Below are positions 1 through 7,822 of a stretch of 64,000 nt of DNA, in pieces. The notes under the pieces were generated by a model. That model was not told the DNA's origin, ran no database searches, and saw only the letters and a list, made by a program, of their open reading frames with translations. Both the position numbers and the translations under genes were made by a program. Location: assembly GCF_041505935.1 (NCBI RefSeq), contig NZ_CP140110.1; one strand, 5' to 3'. Position 1 is the stretch's first letter, and each line of letters opens with the position of its first letter. Source of the DNA: Fervidobacterium_A thailandense (GTDB lineage: Bacteria; Thermotogota; Thermotogae; Thermotogales; Fervidobacteriaceae).

Positions 1-1563
1 TTCGTTCAGGTACTTTTTGTACAGCGCAATCACCAGACAGTTCGCGAAGTTGTAAGCGTACACGTAGAACGGGGTTTCGAAGAAGTGTGAAACCATCGCC
101 CATTCGTTTTTGTACCATTCGGGTATCTCTACAGCATCCCCGAAAAGTTCCAGAAGTACTTCGTGGTATATTTCCCTTAATTCATCCCACGAGAGGTAAC
201 CCTGGCGTTCGACCTCGTCAAAGACGCGTAATTCAAACTTCGTGAACATGTTTTGTCTGAACGTTGTGGCGAATATTTCCTCGATCTTCGACGCTGTGAA
301 GAGTTTTCTTTCTTCTCCATCGAGTGTTTTCCTGAGTTTGTCAAAGACGAGGAATTCCCCGAAGACGGAAGCTAATTCCGCAAGCGTCAACGGGGTATCG
401 TGGTTGAAATAGGTTTGCTGTCGTGAGAGCTCACCGTGGAGCCCGTGGCCAAGTTCATGGGCCAGTGTCATGACGTCGTACATGTCTCCGTTGTAATTCG
501 TGAGCACGTAAGGTGGAAGTTTCGTGGTCGAGTAGATGCAGTACGCTCCGGAGACTTTTCCAGGATATGGGTAGAGGTCTATACGTTCCTCTTCAAAAAA
601 GCGCTGGACCAATTCTCCTGCTTTTTTACTGAATGAGTAGTAAGCATCGAGAATTATATCCCTGGCATGTTCGAATTCGAATTTGCGCTTGACCGGTTTG
701 AGTGGTGCGTAAACATCCGCAAGTGTGAGTTGTTCGTTCATGTACTTAGACTTCCACCTGTAGTACTTGCGTAAGATTTCGGCATTTTTGCTGGTAGTTT
801 CGATAAGTCTATCAACAATCTCGTCACTAACTTCGTTGTGGAAGTTCATCATCGATATGGGACGTTCAAAATTTCTCAGTCTACTTTCGAGCGCGTAATC
901 CTTGACGATGAGGTTGTAGATCTCGGTGATGGCGATGGAATCGTTTGCGAATCTTTCAAGTAGCATCTTCATGCCAAGTTTCCTGAGGTTACCATCCGGA
1001 GAGCGTCTCAGTGCCTTCATCTGTTCGGTTGTGAGTTTCTGAATTTGACCGTCAATCTCGACCTCGAAAGTGTACGAACTTTCCAACCGGCTGTGGATTT
1101 TTGCGATCGCACCACGTCTTGTGGCCGAGGTTAATGCGAGAATGCGCTCGGCATCCTTTGAGAGTGTGTGTTTTCGCTCGAGGATAACGCGCTCGATGTA
1201 GTGCTCGTAATTCGGATCGAGCCGGGCAATTTCCCTCAATGTTTCGTCGGAGAGGTTCGACAAGTGGACCTGAACAACCGAAAGTTGTTCTGAAACCTGG
1301 CTCCAGAGGTTCTCCAGAGTTCCAAGGAGTTTTTGCGCACCTTGGTCGTCGGTTGCAACTGAGTAACGCATCCAGGTGTACTGGGAAGTTTTGCCAAACT
1401 CGTCAACACTGTCTTCGATGAGTTTTATCAGTTCCAGAAGTTTTGCGGGTTCATGTTCTGTCTCGAGTTTCGAAACGAAACCTTTCAATCTGTTCAACTG
1501 AGCGTTCGCATGCTCGAGTGCTGAAGCATCGTCCGGAAATATCTTACTGAGATCCCACCTCAA
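1..1563 (-). CDS. pepF: Oligoendopeptidase F-like M3 metallopeptidase (3' truncated by window)
   Basis: This gene encodes a zinc metallopeptidase of family M3 that cleaves oligopeptides in the cytoplasm. Translating the minus strand from a TTG at 1563 gives 521 codons open to the window edge; the C-terminus lies outside. The zinc motif HELGH is at residues 369-373 inside the M3 context LAHELGHGLHGELS, followed by NHDTPLTLAE, which fits the family. The TTG start is chosen because GGAGGGG lies about 5 nt upstream and the protein begins with the typical MRWDLS. It is the last visible gene of the long minus-strand run, 25 nt after lepA. PepF versus a close M3 paralogue cannot be separated without the missing C-terminus. 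Confidence 0.9.
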   Translation of the reverse strand, partial: MRWDLSKIFPDDASALEHANAQLNRLKGFVSKLETEHEPAKLLELIKLIEDSVDEFGKTSQYTWMRYSVATDDQGAQKLLGTLENLWSQVSEQLSVVQVHLSNLSDETLREIARLDPNYEHYIERVILERKHTLSKDAERILALTSATRRGAIAKIHSRLESSYTFEVEIDGQIQKLTTEQMKALRRSPDGNLRKLGMKMLLERFANDSIAITEIYNLIVKDYALESRLRNFERPISMMNFHNEVSDEIVDRLIETTSKNAEILRKYYRWKSKYMNEQLTLADVYAPLKPVKRKFEFEHARDIILDAYYSFSKKAGELVQRFFEEERIDLYPYPGKVSGAYCIYSTTKLPPYVLTNYNGDMYDVMTLAHELGHGLHGELSRQQTYFNHDTPLTLAELASVFGEFLVFDKLRKTLDGEERKLFTASKIEEIFATTFRQNMFTKFELRVFDEVERQGYLSWDELREIYHEVLLELFGDAVEIPEWYKNEWAMVSHFFETPFYVYAYNFANCLVIALYKKYLNE

Positions 1564-1588
1564 GAACACCCCTCCACTTCCGTAAGTT

Positions 1589-3403
1589 TTACTCTTCCTC
1601 CTCACCGATGCGGAGCATGGCAAGGAACGCTTCCTGTGGAATGGTCACGTTTCCAATTTCTCTTAGTTTCTTCTTTCCTTCGCGTTGTTTTTCAAGTAGT
1701 TTCATCTTTCTTGTTACGTCACCACCGTAACATTTTGCAAGGACGTCTTTTCTGAGGGCTCTGATGGTCGAGCGTGCGATGAACCTTCCTCCGGCCTTTG
1801 CCTGGATCGGGATTTCGAACTGGTGTTGCGGTATGAGTTCGGCGAGTTTATCAACCAACTTTCTTGCGATCGTATAGGCCTTTTCCCGATGTGCAACGAA
1901 TGACAGAGCATCAACAGGTTCTCTGTTGACGTAAATGGTTATCTTCACAAGGTCGCTCTTTCTGTACTCCAAGAACTCGTAGTCCATGGATGCGTAACCA
2001 CGGCTCACGGCTTTCATTTTGTCGAAGAAATCGAATATTATCTCCGCGAGTGGTACTTCAAAGTGCATCACTACACGTTCGTGACCGGCGTTCTCCGTTG
2101 AAATCAGTGTGCCGCGTTTTTCGTTCTGCACAAGGTTCATGAGTTTGCCGATGTACTCCGGTGGTGTGATGATGGAGAGTTTCACGTACGGTTCGTATAT
2201 TTCCCTTACTTCTCCCTCTTCCGGAAATTTTGCCGGGTCGTTTATCATTAATTCCCTACCATCGTGGGTGATGACCTTGTACTCAACGTTCGGTGCCGTG
2301 AGGATGACGGCAATATCGAATTCCCTTTCAAGCCTTTCACGAACAACGTCCATGTGTAAAAGTCCGAGGAAACCACACCTAAAACCGAATCCGAGTGCGG
2401 GTGAATGGTCTGGTTTGAAGACGAGTGCTGCATCGTTGAGTTTGTATTTTTCTAAAGCTTTTCGGAGTTCTTCGTAATACTCAGGCAATCCCGGATACAT
2501 ACCAGCGTAGACCATCGGTTTGACCTCTTTGTATCCGGGCAGTGGTTCTGGTGCTGGGTTGTCCGGTTTGGTTATCGTATCGCCGATTTTTGCTTTTGAG
2601 ACGTCTTTTAGACCGGCTATTATGTAACCTATGTCCCCGGCGTTCAAAGCCTCCACCGCGGTCATCTCGGGTGTGAAGGTACCAACCTCCATCACTTCGT
2701 AAATCTCCCCACTTGACATCATCATGATTTTATCTCCAGGTTTGATTTCGCCATCGAAGACGCGAATGTAGGTGATAACTCCCCTGTATTTGTCGTATTT
2801 TGCGTCGAAAATCAAAGCTCTGAGGTGGCCATCGTCCCTCGTGGTTGGAGGTGGAACGAGCCTGATAACGGCTTCTATGAGATCCTTCACACCAATACCT
2901 TCCTTCGCACTGATGCGGAAGACGTCCTCACCGGGAATACCGATTAGATCCTCAATCTCGGCAATAGTTTCTTCGATGTTCGCCTGGGGCATGTCTATCT
3001 TGTTGACCGCTGGTACTATCTCCAAATTATGCTCGAGAGCCTTGTAAGTATTAGCCACCGTCTGGGCCTGGACACCTTGCGTGGCGTCAACAAGCAGAAT
3101 GGCACCTTCGACAGCGGCCATGCTTCTATCGACTTCGTAAGAGAAGTCAACGTGACCAGGAGTGTCAACGATGTTTATCTCGTAAGTTTTCCCATCGTCA
3201 GCGGTGTAGTACACTCTCAGTGGGTGTGATTTGATAGTGATACCTCGTTCTCTTTCAATATCCATGCTATCAAGGTATTGTTCGCGCATCTTCCGTCTAT
3301 CGACCGCTCCGGTCATCTCGAGAATGCGGTCAGTGAGTGTCGTTTTTCCGTGGTCGATGTGCGCGATGATACATATGTTGCGAACGTTCTCTATCTTCCT
3401 CAT
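1589..3403 (-). CDS. lepA: Elongation factor 4 (LepA), translational GTPase
   Basis: The product is a 604-residue ribosome-associated GTPase of the LepA/EF4 family, which acts on elongating or initiating ribosomes. The P-loop AHIDHGKT is at residues 14-21, and the switch II DTPGHVDF and guanine-specificity NKID motifs follow. The basic C-terminal LepA-specific tail (GGRFIARSTIRALRKD...) is intact, and the length is normal for the family. Its ATG overlaps the TGA of the upstream mscS gene (ATGA at 3400-3403), which implies translational coupling. No residue that would change its function is missing. Confidence 0.97.
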   Translation of the reverse strand: MRKIENVRNICIIAHIDHGKTTLTDRILEMTGAVDRRKMREQYLDSMDIERERGITIKSHPLRVYYTADDGKTYEINIVDTPGHVDFSYEVDRSMAAVEGAILLVDATQGVQAQTVANTYKALEHNLEIVPAVNKIDMPQANIEETIAEIEDLIGIPGEDVFRISAKEGIGVKDLIEAVIRLVPPPTTRDDGHLRALIFDAKYDKYRGVITYIRVFDGEIKPGDKIMMMSSGEIYEVMEVGTFTPEMTAVEALNAGDIGYIIAGLKDVSKAKIGDTITKPDNPAPEPLPGYKEVKPMVYAGMYPGLPEYYEELRKALEKYKLNDAALVFKPDHSPALGFGFRCGFLGLLHMDVVRERLEREFDIAVILTAPNVEYKVITHDGRELMINDPAKFPEEGEVREIYEPYVKLSIITPPEYIGKLMNLVQNEKRGTLISTENAGHERVVMHFEVPLAEIIFDFFDKMKAVSRGYASMDYEFLEYRKSDLVKITIYVNREPVDALSFVAHREKAYTIARKLVDKLAELIPQHQFEIPIQAKAGGRFIARSTIRALRKDVLAKCYGGDVTRKMKLLEKQREGKKKLREIGNVTIPQEAFLAMLRIGEEEE

Positions 3404-4215
3404 CGGGTCCTTGTACCTCCTTGCGTGTCTTCTCTTAATCTTACCTCAAGAATGTTGTACGGGATCTTTATTCCGGCGTTCTCAAGGTACACCTTCGTTC
3501 GCCCAGCAACCGCGTTTAACGTGTCGAAATAAGTCTCCCGTTCGGTCCAAAACCTGAGCGTGTAAGTCATCCCGTTTGAGTCGAATGATTTGAATACAAC
3601 CGCATTTTCCACGGATCCATCCTTCACTACCAGTGGCTCGTCTTCCAACACTTTTTTCAGAACATCCAGTACCACGTTCGGATCACTCGAGTAGTCTACC
3701 GTTACGTCGATGTCGATTCTTCTGTATTTCCCTGGCCAGAATTTTGTCACCGTACCGGTCCAGACCCGACGGTTCGGTATTAAGATGAGCTTCCCGTCGA
3801 ACGTGCGGATGTGCGTGTGGTTCATCTTGATGACATCAACAACGCCTGTTAGACCGTCGATATCGACAACCTCTCCCTCGAAGACTTTACGCGTGACAAG
3901 CACCAAAATGCCCGATAAGAAATTCGTAAGCGGTTCCTGGAACGCAAGACCGAGGACAATACCTGAGATACCAAGACCGGCCAAGTAGGGTGCGAGGTTC
4001 AGGTCCCAGATAGCCAAGATACCGGCAATCGCAAAACCGTAGATTAAGAACGCTAAAAGAACGGACAATGTCTTCGGTGCTTTGACCTCTTTTCCTACGG
4101 TTTCTGTGACGCGCTCTATGGATTTCATGATGACCTTGTGTACGATGTAGGCGATGAACAAGGTGATTAAGGAAAGTACGGTTCTATTGACGATTGTCAG
4201 CATGCTTTTCTCCAC
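3400..4215 (-). CDS. mscS: MscS-family small-conductance mechanosensitive channel
   Basis: This 271-residue membrane protein is expected to open under membrane tension and release solutes during hypo-osmotic shock. Three hydrophobic segments (about residues 8-30, 48-70 and 73-108) precede a soluble beta domain. The third is the Gly/Ala-rich pore helix containing LAGLGISGIVLGLAFQ, which is diagnostic of MscS. The size is close to minimal MscS proteins. It lies 45 nt after trpS and overlaps lepA by 4 nt. Membership of the family is clear; whether it is the main osmotic valve of the cell is not shown. Confidence 0.9.
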   Translation of the reverse strand: MEKSMLTIVNRTVLSLITLFIAYIVHKVIMKSIERVTETVGKEVKAPKTLSVLLAFLIYGFAIAGILAIWDLNLAPYLAGLGISGIVLGLAFQEPLTNFLSGILVLVTRKVFEGEVVDIDGLTGVVDVIKMNHTHIRTFDGKLILIPNRRVWTGTVTKFWPGKYRRIDIDVTVDYSSDPNVVLDVLKKVLEDEPLVVKDGSVENAVVFKSFDSNGMTYTLRFWTERETYFDTLNAVAGRTKVYLENAGIKIPYNILEVRLREDTQGGTRTR

Positions 4216-4260
4216 GTACCATGCCTCCCAAAACAGAGGTATTCCCTTTTTTGAAAGCGC

Positions 4261-5241
4261 TTAATACATAATCCCGACCGCTTCGCGTACCTCTTCCATC
4301 GTTCTCTGGGCGATTTCCGAAGCTCTTTTATTTCCCCTCTCAACCGTCTCCATCACGTCGTCGTTGGTGATTTTTTCGTACCGTTCCCAAATGGGCTGGA
4401 GCTTCTCCACCATGTGCTTGAGCAAGAGCTTTTTACAATCCACGCAACCTATCTTTGCTTGTGTACATCCCTCAAAGATCCATTGTTTTTCTTCGGGAAT
4501 ATCAGCCGTTCCGAACGCTTTGTGGTACTCCCACACCGGACACACCTCGGGATTACCCGGGTCGGTGCGTCTTTTTCGGGCCGGGTCGGTTATCATCGGT
4601 AGTACCATTTTCGAGAGATCTTGCTCGTTGGTTATAAGGGGAATGATGTTGCCGTAGCTCTTGCTCATCTTCCTGCCGTCCGTACCCGGAAGCTTAGGAA
4701 CTTTTGATAGCAGCTCTTTCGGTTCCGGGAAGACCTGCTTCTTGAAGATGTAGTTGAACCTCCTGGCGATTTCCCTGGTGAGTTCTATGTGGTACACTTG
4801 ATCCTCCCCGACCGGCACTCCTTCAGCTTTGTAAATGAGGATGTCAGCCGCCTGGAGGACGGGATAGAGCAAGAAGCCTGCGTTCGATAGATCTTTGTTT
4901 GCAAGTTGTTGCTTGAGTTCTTTGTATGTGGGAACTCTTTCAAGCCAAGAGAGTGGAACGATCATGGAAAATAGTAGCATCAGTTCTGCGTGCTCTTTGA
5001 CGGCCGACTGGACGAAGAGTACGGATTTATCAAGTCCTACGGCTATCATCGTTTTTAATAAATCGTACGTGTATCCCTTTAGCATGCTTGTATCCTCGTA
5101 ATGGGTTGTCAACGCGTGCCAGTCGGCAACAAAGTAGAAGGTTTCATGGTTTTCTTGTAAGTTCAACCAGTTCTCGAAAACTCCCACGTAATGACCAATA
5201 TGCACCTTTCCGGTGGGACGAATTCCACTGAGAATGCGCAA
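4261..5241 (-). CDS. trpS: Tryptophanyl-tRNA synthetase
   Basis: This class I aminoacyl-tRNA synthetase charges tRNA-Trp. The 326-residue protein has the HIGH motif (GKVHIGHYVG near the N-terminus) and KMSKS within DGRKMSKSYGN, in the usual order and spacing, and the normal bacterial TrpS length. The region VGEDQVYHIELTREIARRFN is the conserved part that binds tryptophan and ATP. The gene sits in the minus-strand housekeeping run between a ferritin-like protein and mscS, with short gaps and no leader resembling a T-box. Confidence 0.97.
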   Translation of the reverse strand: MRILSGIRPTGKVHIGHYVGVFENWLNLQENHETFYFVADWHALTTHYEDTSMLKGYTYDLLKTMIAVGLDKSVLFVQSAVKEHAELMLLFSMIVPLSWLERVPTYKELKQQLANKDLSNAGFLLYPVLQAADILIYKAEGVPVGEDQVYHIELTREIARRFNYIFKKQVFPEPKELLSKVPKLPGTDGRKMSKSYGNIIPLITNEQDLSKMVLPMITDPARKRRTDPGNPEVCPVWEYHKAFGTADIPEEKQWIFEGCTQAKIGCVDCKKLLLKHMVEKLQPIWERYEKITNDDVMETVERGNKRASEIAQRTMEEVREAVGIMY

Positions 5242-5292
5242 CGTAACGTTCCTCCTTTCGGGAATTTTAGTACTAATCGTTTCTCATGTGCC

Positions 5293-5799
5293 TCAGTACA
5301 GCGGTTCGAACCCTTGCTTTTGCCAATAATTTCGCATAGCTTCCTCGTAGAATTCCAGCAGCATCTTTTTGTGACCGTCTTCCCAGTCTGCGAGCAAGTT
5401 CAGTATTTTCTTCATCTCAGGATCTTCGACTTTTTCCGCACCCGTGCGGTAGAATTTTTCAAAATCCTCTTCGATGAGGTATGCCATTCTGAGTATGCTC
5501 AAATCGTTCGCCAATTCGTCAACAGTTCCGGTCACCATTTCCGAACGTTCTTTCGACTTGAAGAAATCGGTTTTGATGAGTTCGGTTTCGATCGTGATTT
5601 CTTCATCCTTTGAGACTTTTTCCATCAGTCCCTTGATGAACTGCACGTGCTCCGTCTCCATCTTCGAGAGGCTTTCGAGAACATCCCGGACGTCCTTGTT
5701 TTTCACACGACCGACTTTTTCCCTATAAAATTCTACACCTTCGATTTCCCTGGCCAGTGCGAACCGCAAGATCCCCAGTATCCTTTCCACTTTCGCCAC
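5293..5799 (-). CDS. Ferritin-like/rubrerythrin-type diiron protein
   Basis: A 168-residue all-helical protein with the two-fold repeated iron-ligand pattern of the ferritin-like superfamily. An E..E pair lies in REIEGVEFY (about residues 17-25), ExxH in METEHVQF, a further Glu in YLIEEDFEKFY, and ExxH in DWEDGHKK. There is no C-terminal rubredoxin domain, so it is an erythrin-like form rather than classical rubrerythrin. A role in peroxide reduction or iron handling is inferred from the family. It is followed closely upstream by a thioredoxin-like protein, which could supply electrons, although that pairing is a guess. Confidence 0.8.
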   Translation of the reverse strand: MAKVERILGILRFALAREIEGVEFYREKVGRVKNKDVRDVLESLSKMETEHVQFIKGLMEKVSKDEEITIETELIKTDFFKSKERSEMVTGTVDELANDLSILRMAYLIEEDFEKFYRTGAEKVEDPEMKKILNLLADWEDGHKKMLLEFYEEAMRNYWQKQGFEPLY

Positions 5800-5823
5800 C
5801 CCCTTGGAAGTTGGCTCGCGTTT

Positions 5824-6111
5824 TCAACCGTTCATCAAGGATAGCAATCTTTCGATAAACTCTCTAATTTCGAGTTCGGAAAAGTTTCTCGCGAAACGTT
5901 TGATTTCGCTTCCGGTTTGGTCCATGATAAGGATCGTCGGAACGGTGAAGACCATGTTCTGACCGGCCAACTCGGGCTTTTCAACAATGTCAACTATCTC
6001 AACCTCAAGTCCGTAATCGTTGCTAATTCTCTGGATTTTTGGTAAAAATGCTTTGCAAACTCCGCACGAATCATTTTTGAAATACAAAATTCTCAGTTTA
6101 TTTTCGGACAT
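5824..6111 (-). CDS. Small thioredoxin-fold protein
   Basis: This 95-residue cytoplasmic protein has a CGVC active site at residues 16-19 and the cis-Pro segment TVPTILI, as expected for a minimal thioredoxin. An upstream in-frame extension to 6330 is open but lies inside the PBP2 gene. The ATG at 6111 is preferred because AGGAGG lies just upstream and the protein then starts with the typical beta strand (KLRILYF). It overlaps the 3' end of the PBP2 gene by 14 nt, so it is probably translationally coupled. The substrate is unknown. Confidence 0.85.
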   Translation of the reverse strand: MSENKLRILYFKNDSCGVCKAFLPKIQRISNDYGLEVEIVDIVEKPELAGQNMVFTVPTILIMDQTGSEIKRFARNFSELEIREFIERLLSLMNG

Positions 6112-7783
6112 CCTTTTCCTCCCTTTTGTCCGGAGATTCGGAGAAGAAGCCTTCCCGGAGCATGTAATCGAATATCTTGCGTGCCAGCGGTGCGGCAACC
6201 TCTCCACCACTACCACCGTTTTCAACGAGTACCAACACCGAGTATTTGGGGTCTTCAACCGGTGCGAATCCAACAAACCACGCGTGTGGTGTGTGTTTTC
6301 CCGTTTGTGCTGTTCCGGTCTTGCCCGCAACTTTTATTGGGAATCCCCTAAACGCCTTGGCCGCCGTTCCCGCATTCGCCGGGCTACCGAGTACCGTCGT
6401 CACTTCCGTCAGTCCATCTATGATAATGTCCCACTGTTCTTTGGAAAGCTCGAGGTTGATAGGTTCTTGCTTAACCTCCTCGTTAAGCAACAATTTCGGA
6501 GTAGTTCTAATCCCTCTGTTAGCTATTGTATTGTACAACGTCAACATCTGCAAGGGGGTGAGGTTGATGTACCCCTGCCCGATGCTGAAGAGTATCGTGT
6601 CACCGGGATACCATTTTTCACCAATGTTTTTCAGCTTCCAATCCGGATCCGGTAACGTTCCACTCACTTCACCGGGTAGACTTACACCGGTTTTCTCACC
6701 AAGTTTCAAAGCTCTGGCCACTTCAACCATTTTATCTATCCCAACGTCCAAACCGACGTTGTAGAAATAGACGTTGCACGATACTCTGAGTGCCTTTTTC
6801 AAACTAACCGGACCGTGACCGGGAAGGTACCAGTCCTTGTAACGCCCGGTGACCCGTCCCTTCGAATCCCTGTAGCGAAAGATCCCGCCACACTGAACAA
6901 CACGGGATGAATCGTCGTACAGGATCTGAGCGATGGCTGGGACGACCTTGAAGATCGAACCAGGCGGATACGTGCTCGAAATCGCGCGGTTAAGGAGTGG
7001 GCGCAACGGATCGTTTAAAACTTTCTTCCAAGTGATGTTATCTATCCCGTTCATATCAAAATCCGGGAATGGGAATGAAACCATGGCCAGGATGTTTCCC
7101 GTCTTCACTTCGGAGACGATCGCGACGGATGGTGTTGACTCAGTCGTTAGTAGGTCCGCCACGAACTTCTGGAGGCCGAAGTGAATCGTCGTCTGTAGCT
7201 CCAAACCGTCCTCGGGCTGGGTCTGGACGATGCTCTGTCTGTACCCACCTCCCGGTGTTCTTATCTCGTACATCAACCCCGTCCGTCCCTTGAGGACATC
7301 ATTGTAAACGAGTTCAAGTCCGGAAACCCCATCACCATCAACGTTTACATTACCAACGAGGTGGTAGACAAAACCGTACGATTTGCGTAGTTCTTTCACT
7401 TTCGTTTCGAATCCAGCGTTGCGGAGGAAAAAGGCCTGTTCCCAGGAGACTTGTACCTCTCCCGTGTTTCTGAGAACCGCGATCTGCTCCTCGGTTAAAA
7501 TATTTTTAAGCTTCTCCTCGCCTTTTTCGTCAAGCGACTTCATCGATAGGACTGGAGCTCTTTCACTCCAGGCTAATTTAACTCCGTCGATGGAATATAT
7601 GGTACCTCTCAATCCTCTTTCGTAAACGCTTCTGCCGAGCAATTGGTCGAGTGTGGCGAGGTGCTGTTCCCTGTCAAAAACCTGCGTTTTGAAGAGACCG
7701 TAAATCACGTAAGCGAACATCAGCGCGTACAGGAAAAACGGGAGGATCAACCTGTTGTCGGGTCGCTCAACTTTTGACCTCAT
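6098..7783 (-). CDS. Penicillin-binding protein 2-type transpeptidase
   Basis: This class B penicillin-binding protein cross-links peptidoglycan. It is anchored by one N-terminal helix (about residues 12-32) with the catalytic part outside the membrane. The SxxK motif is S276-I-F-K279 in YPPGSIFK, SxN is in VSCNVYF, and KTG is in AGKTGTAQTG. The N-terminal pedestal (GRSVYERGLRGTIYSIDG) is typical of PBP2/FtsI. At 561 residues it is on the short side for PBP2. There is no RodA gene next to it, so elongation versus division use is not settled by context. A PBP2/MrdA role is the best guess. Confidence 0.9.
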   Translation of the reverse strand: MRSKVERPDNRLILPFFLYALMFAYVIYGLFKTQVFDREQHLATLDQLLGRSVYERGLRGTIYSIDGVKLAWSERAPVLSMKSLDEKGEEKLKNILTEEQIAVLRNTGEVQVSWEQAFFLRNAGFETKVKELRKSYGFVYHLVGNVNVDGDGVSGLELVYNDVLKGRTGLMYEIRTPGGGYRQSIVQTQPEDGLELQTTIHFGLQKFVADLLTTESTPSVAIVSEVKTGNILAMVSFPFPDFDMNGIDNITWKKVLNDPLRPLLNRAISSTYPPGSIFKVVPAIAQILYDDSSRVVQCGGIFRYRDSKGRVTGRYKDWYLPGHGPVSLKKALRVSCNVYFYNVGLDVGIDKMVEVARALKLGEKTGVSLPGEVSGTLPDPDWKLKNIGEKWYPGDTILFSIGQGYINLTPLQMLTLYNTIANRGIRTTPKLLLNEEVKQEPINLELSKEQWDIIIDGLTEVTTVLGSPANAGTAAKAFRGFPIKVAGKTGTAQTGKHTPHAWFVGFAPVEDPKYSVLVLVENGGSGGEVAAPLARKIFDYMLREGFFSESPDKREEKDVRK

Positions 7784-7822
7784 AGTTCGTTTCCTCTCCA
7801 GGGTGGTAAGTGTTGTACAATA

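Noticed and set aside
5191..5613. Plus-strand ORF of 140 residues opposite trpS and the ferritin-like gene
   Set aside because: Antisense shadow without RBS or similarity; the minus-strand frames carry clear family motifs.
6112..6330. Upstream in-frame extension of the small thioredoxin gene
   Set aside because: It lies wholly inside the PBP2 gene, encodes Arg/His-rich sequence without thioredoxin similarity, and the internal ATG at 6111 has a strong RBS.
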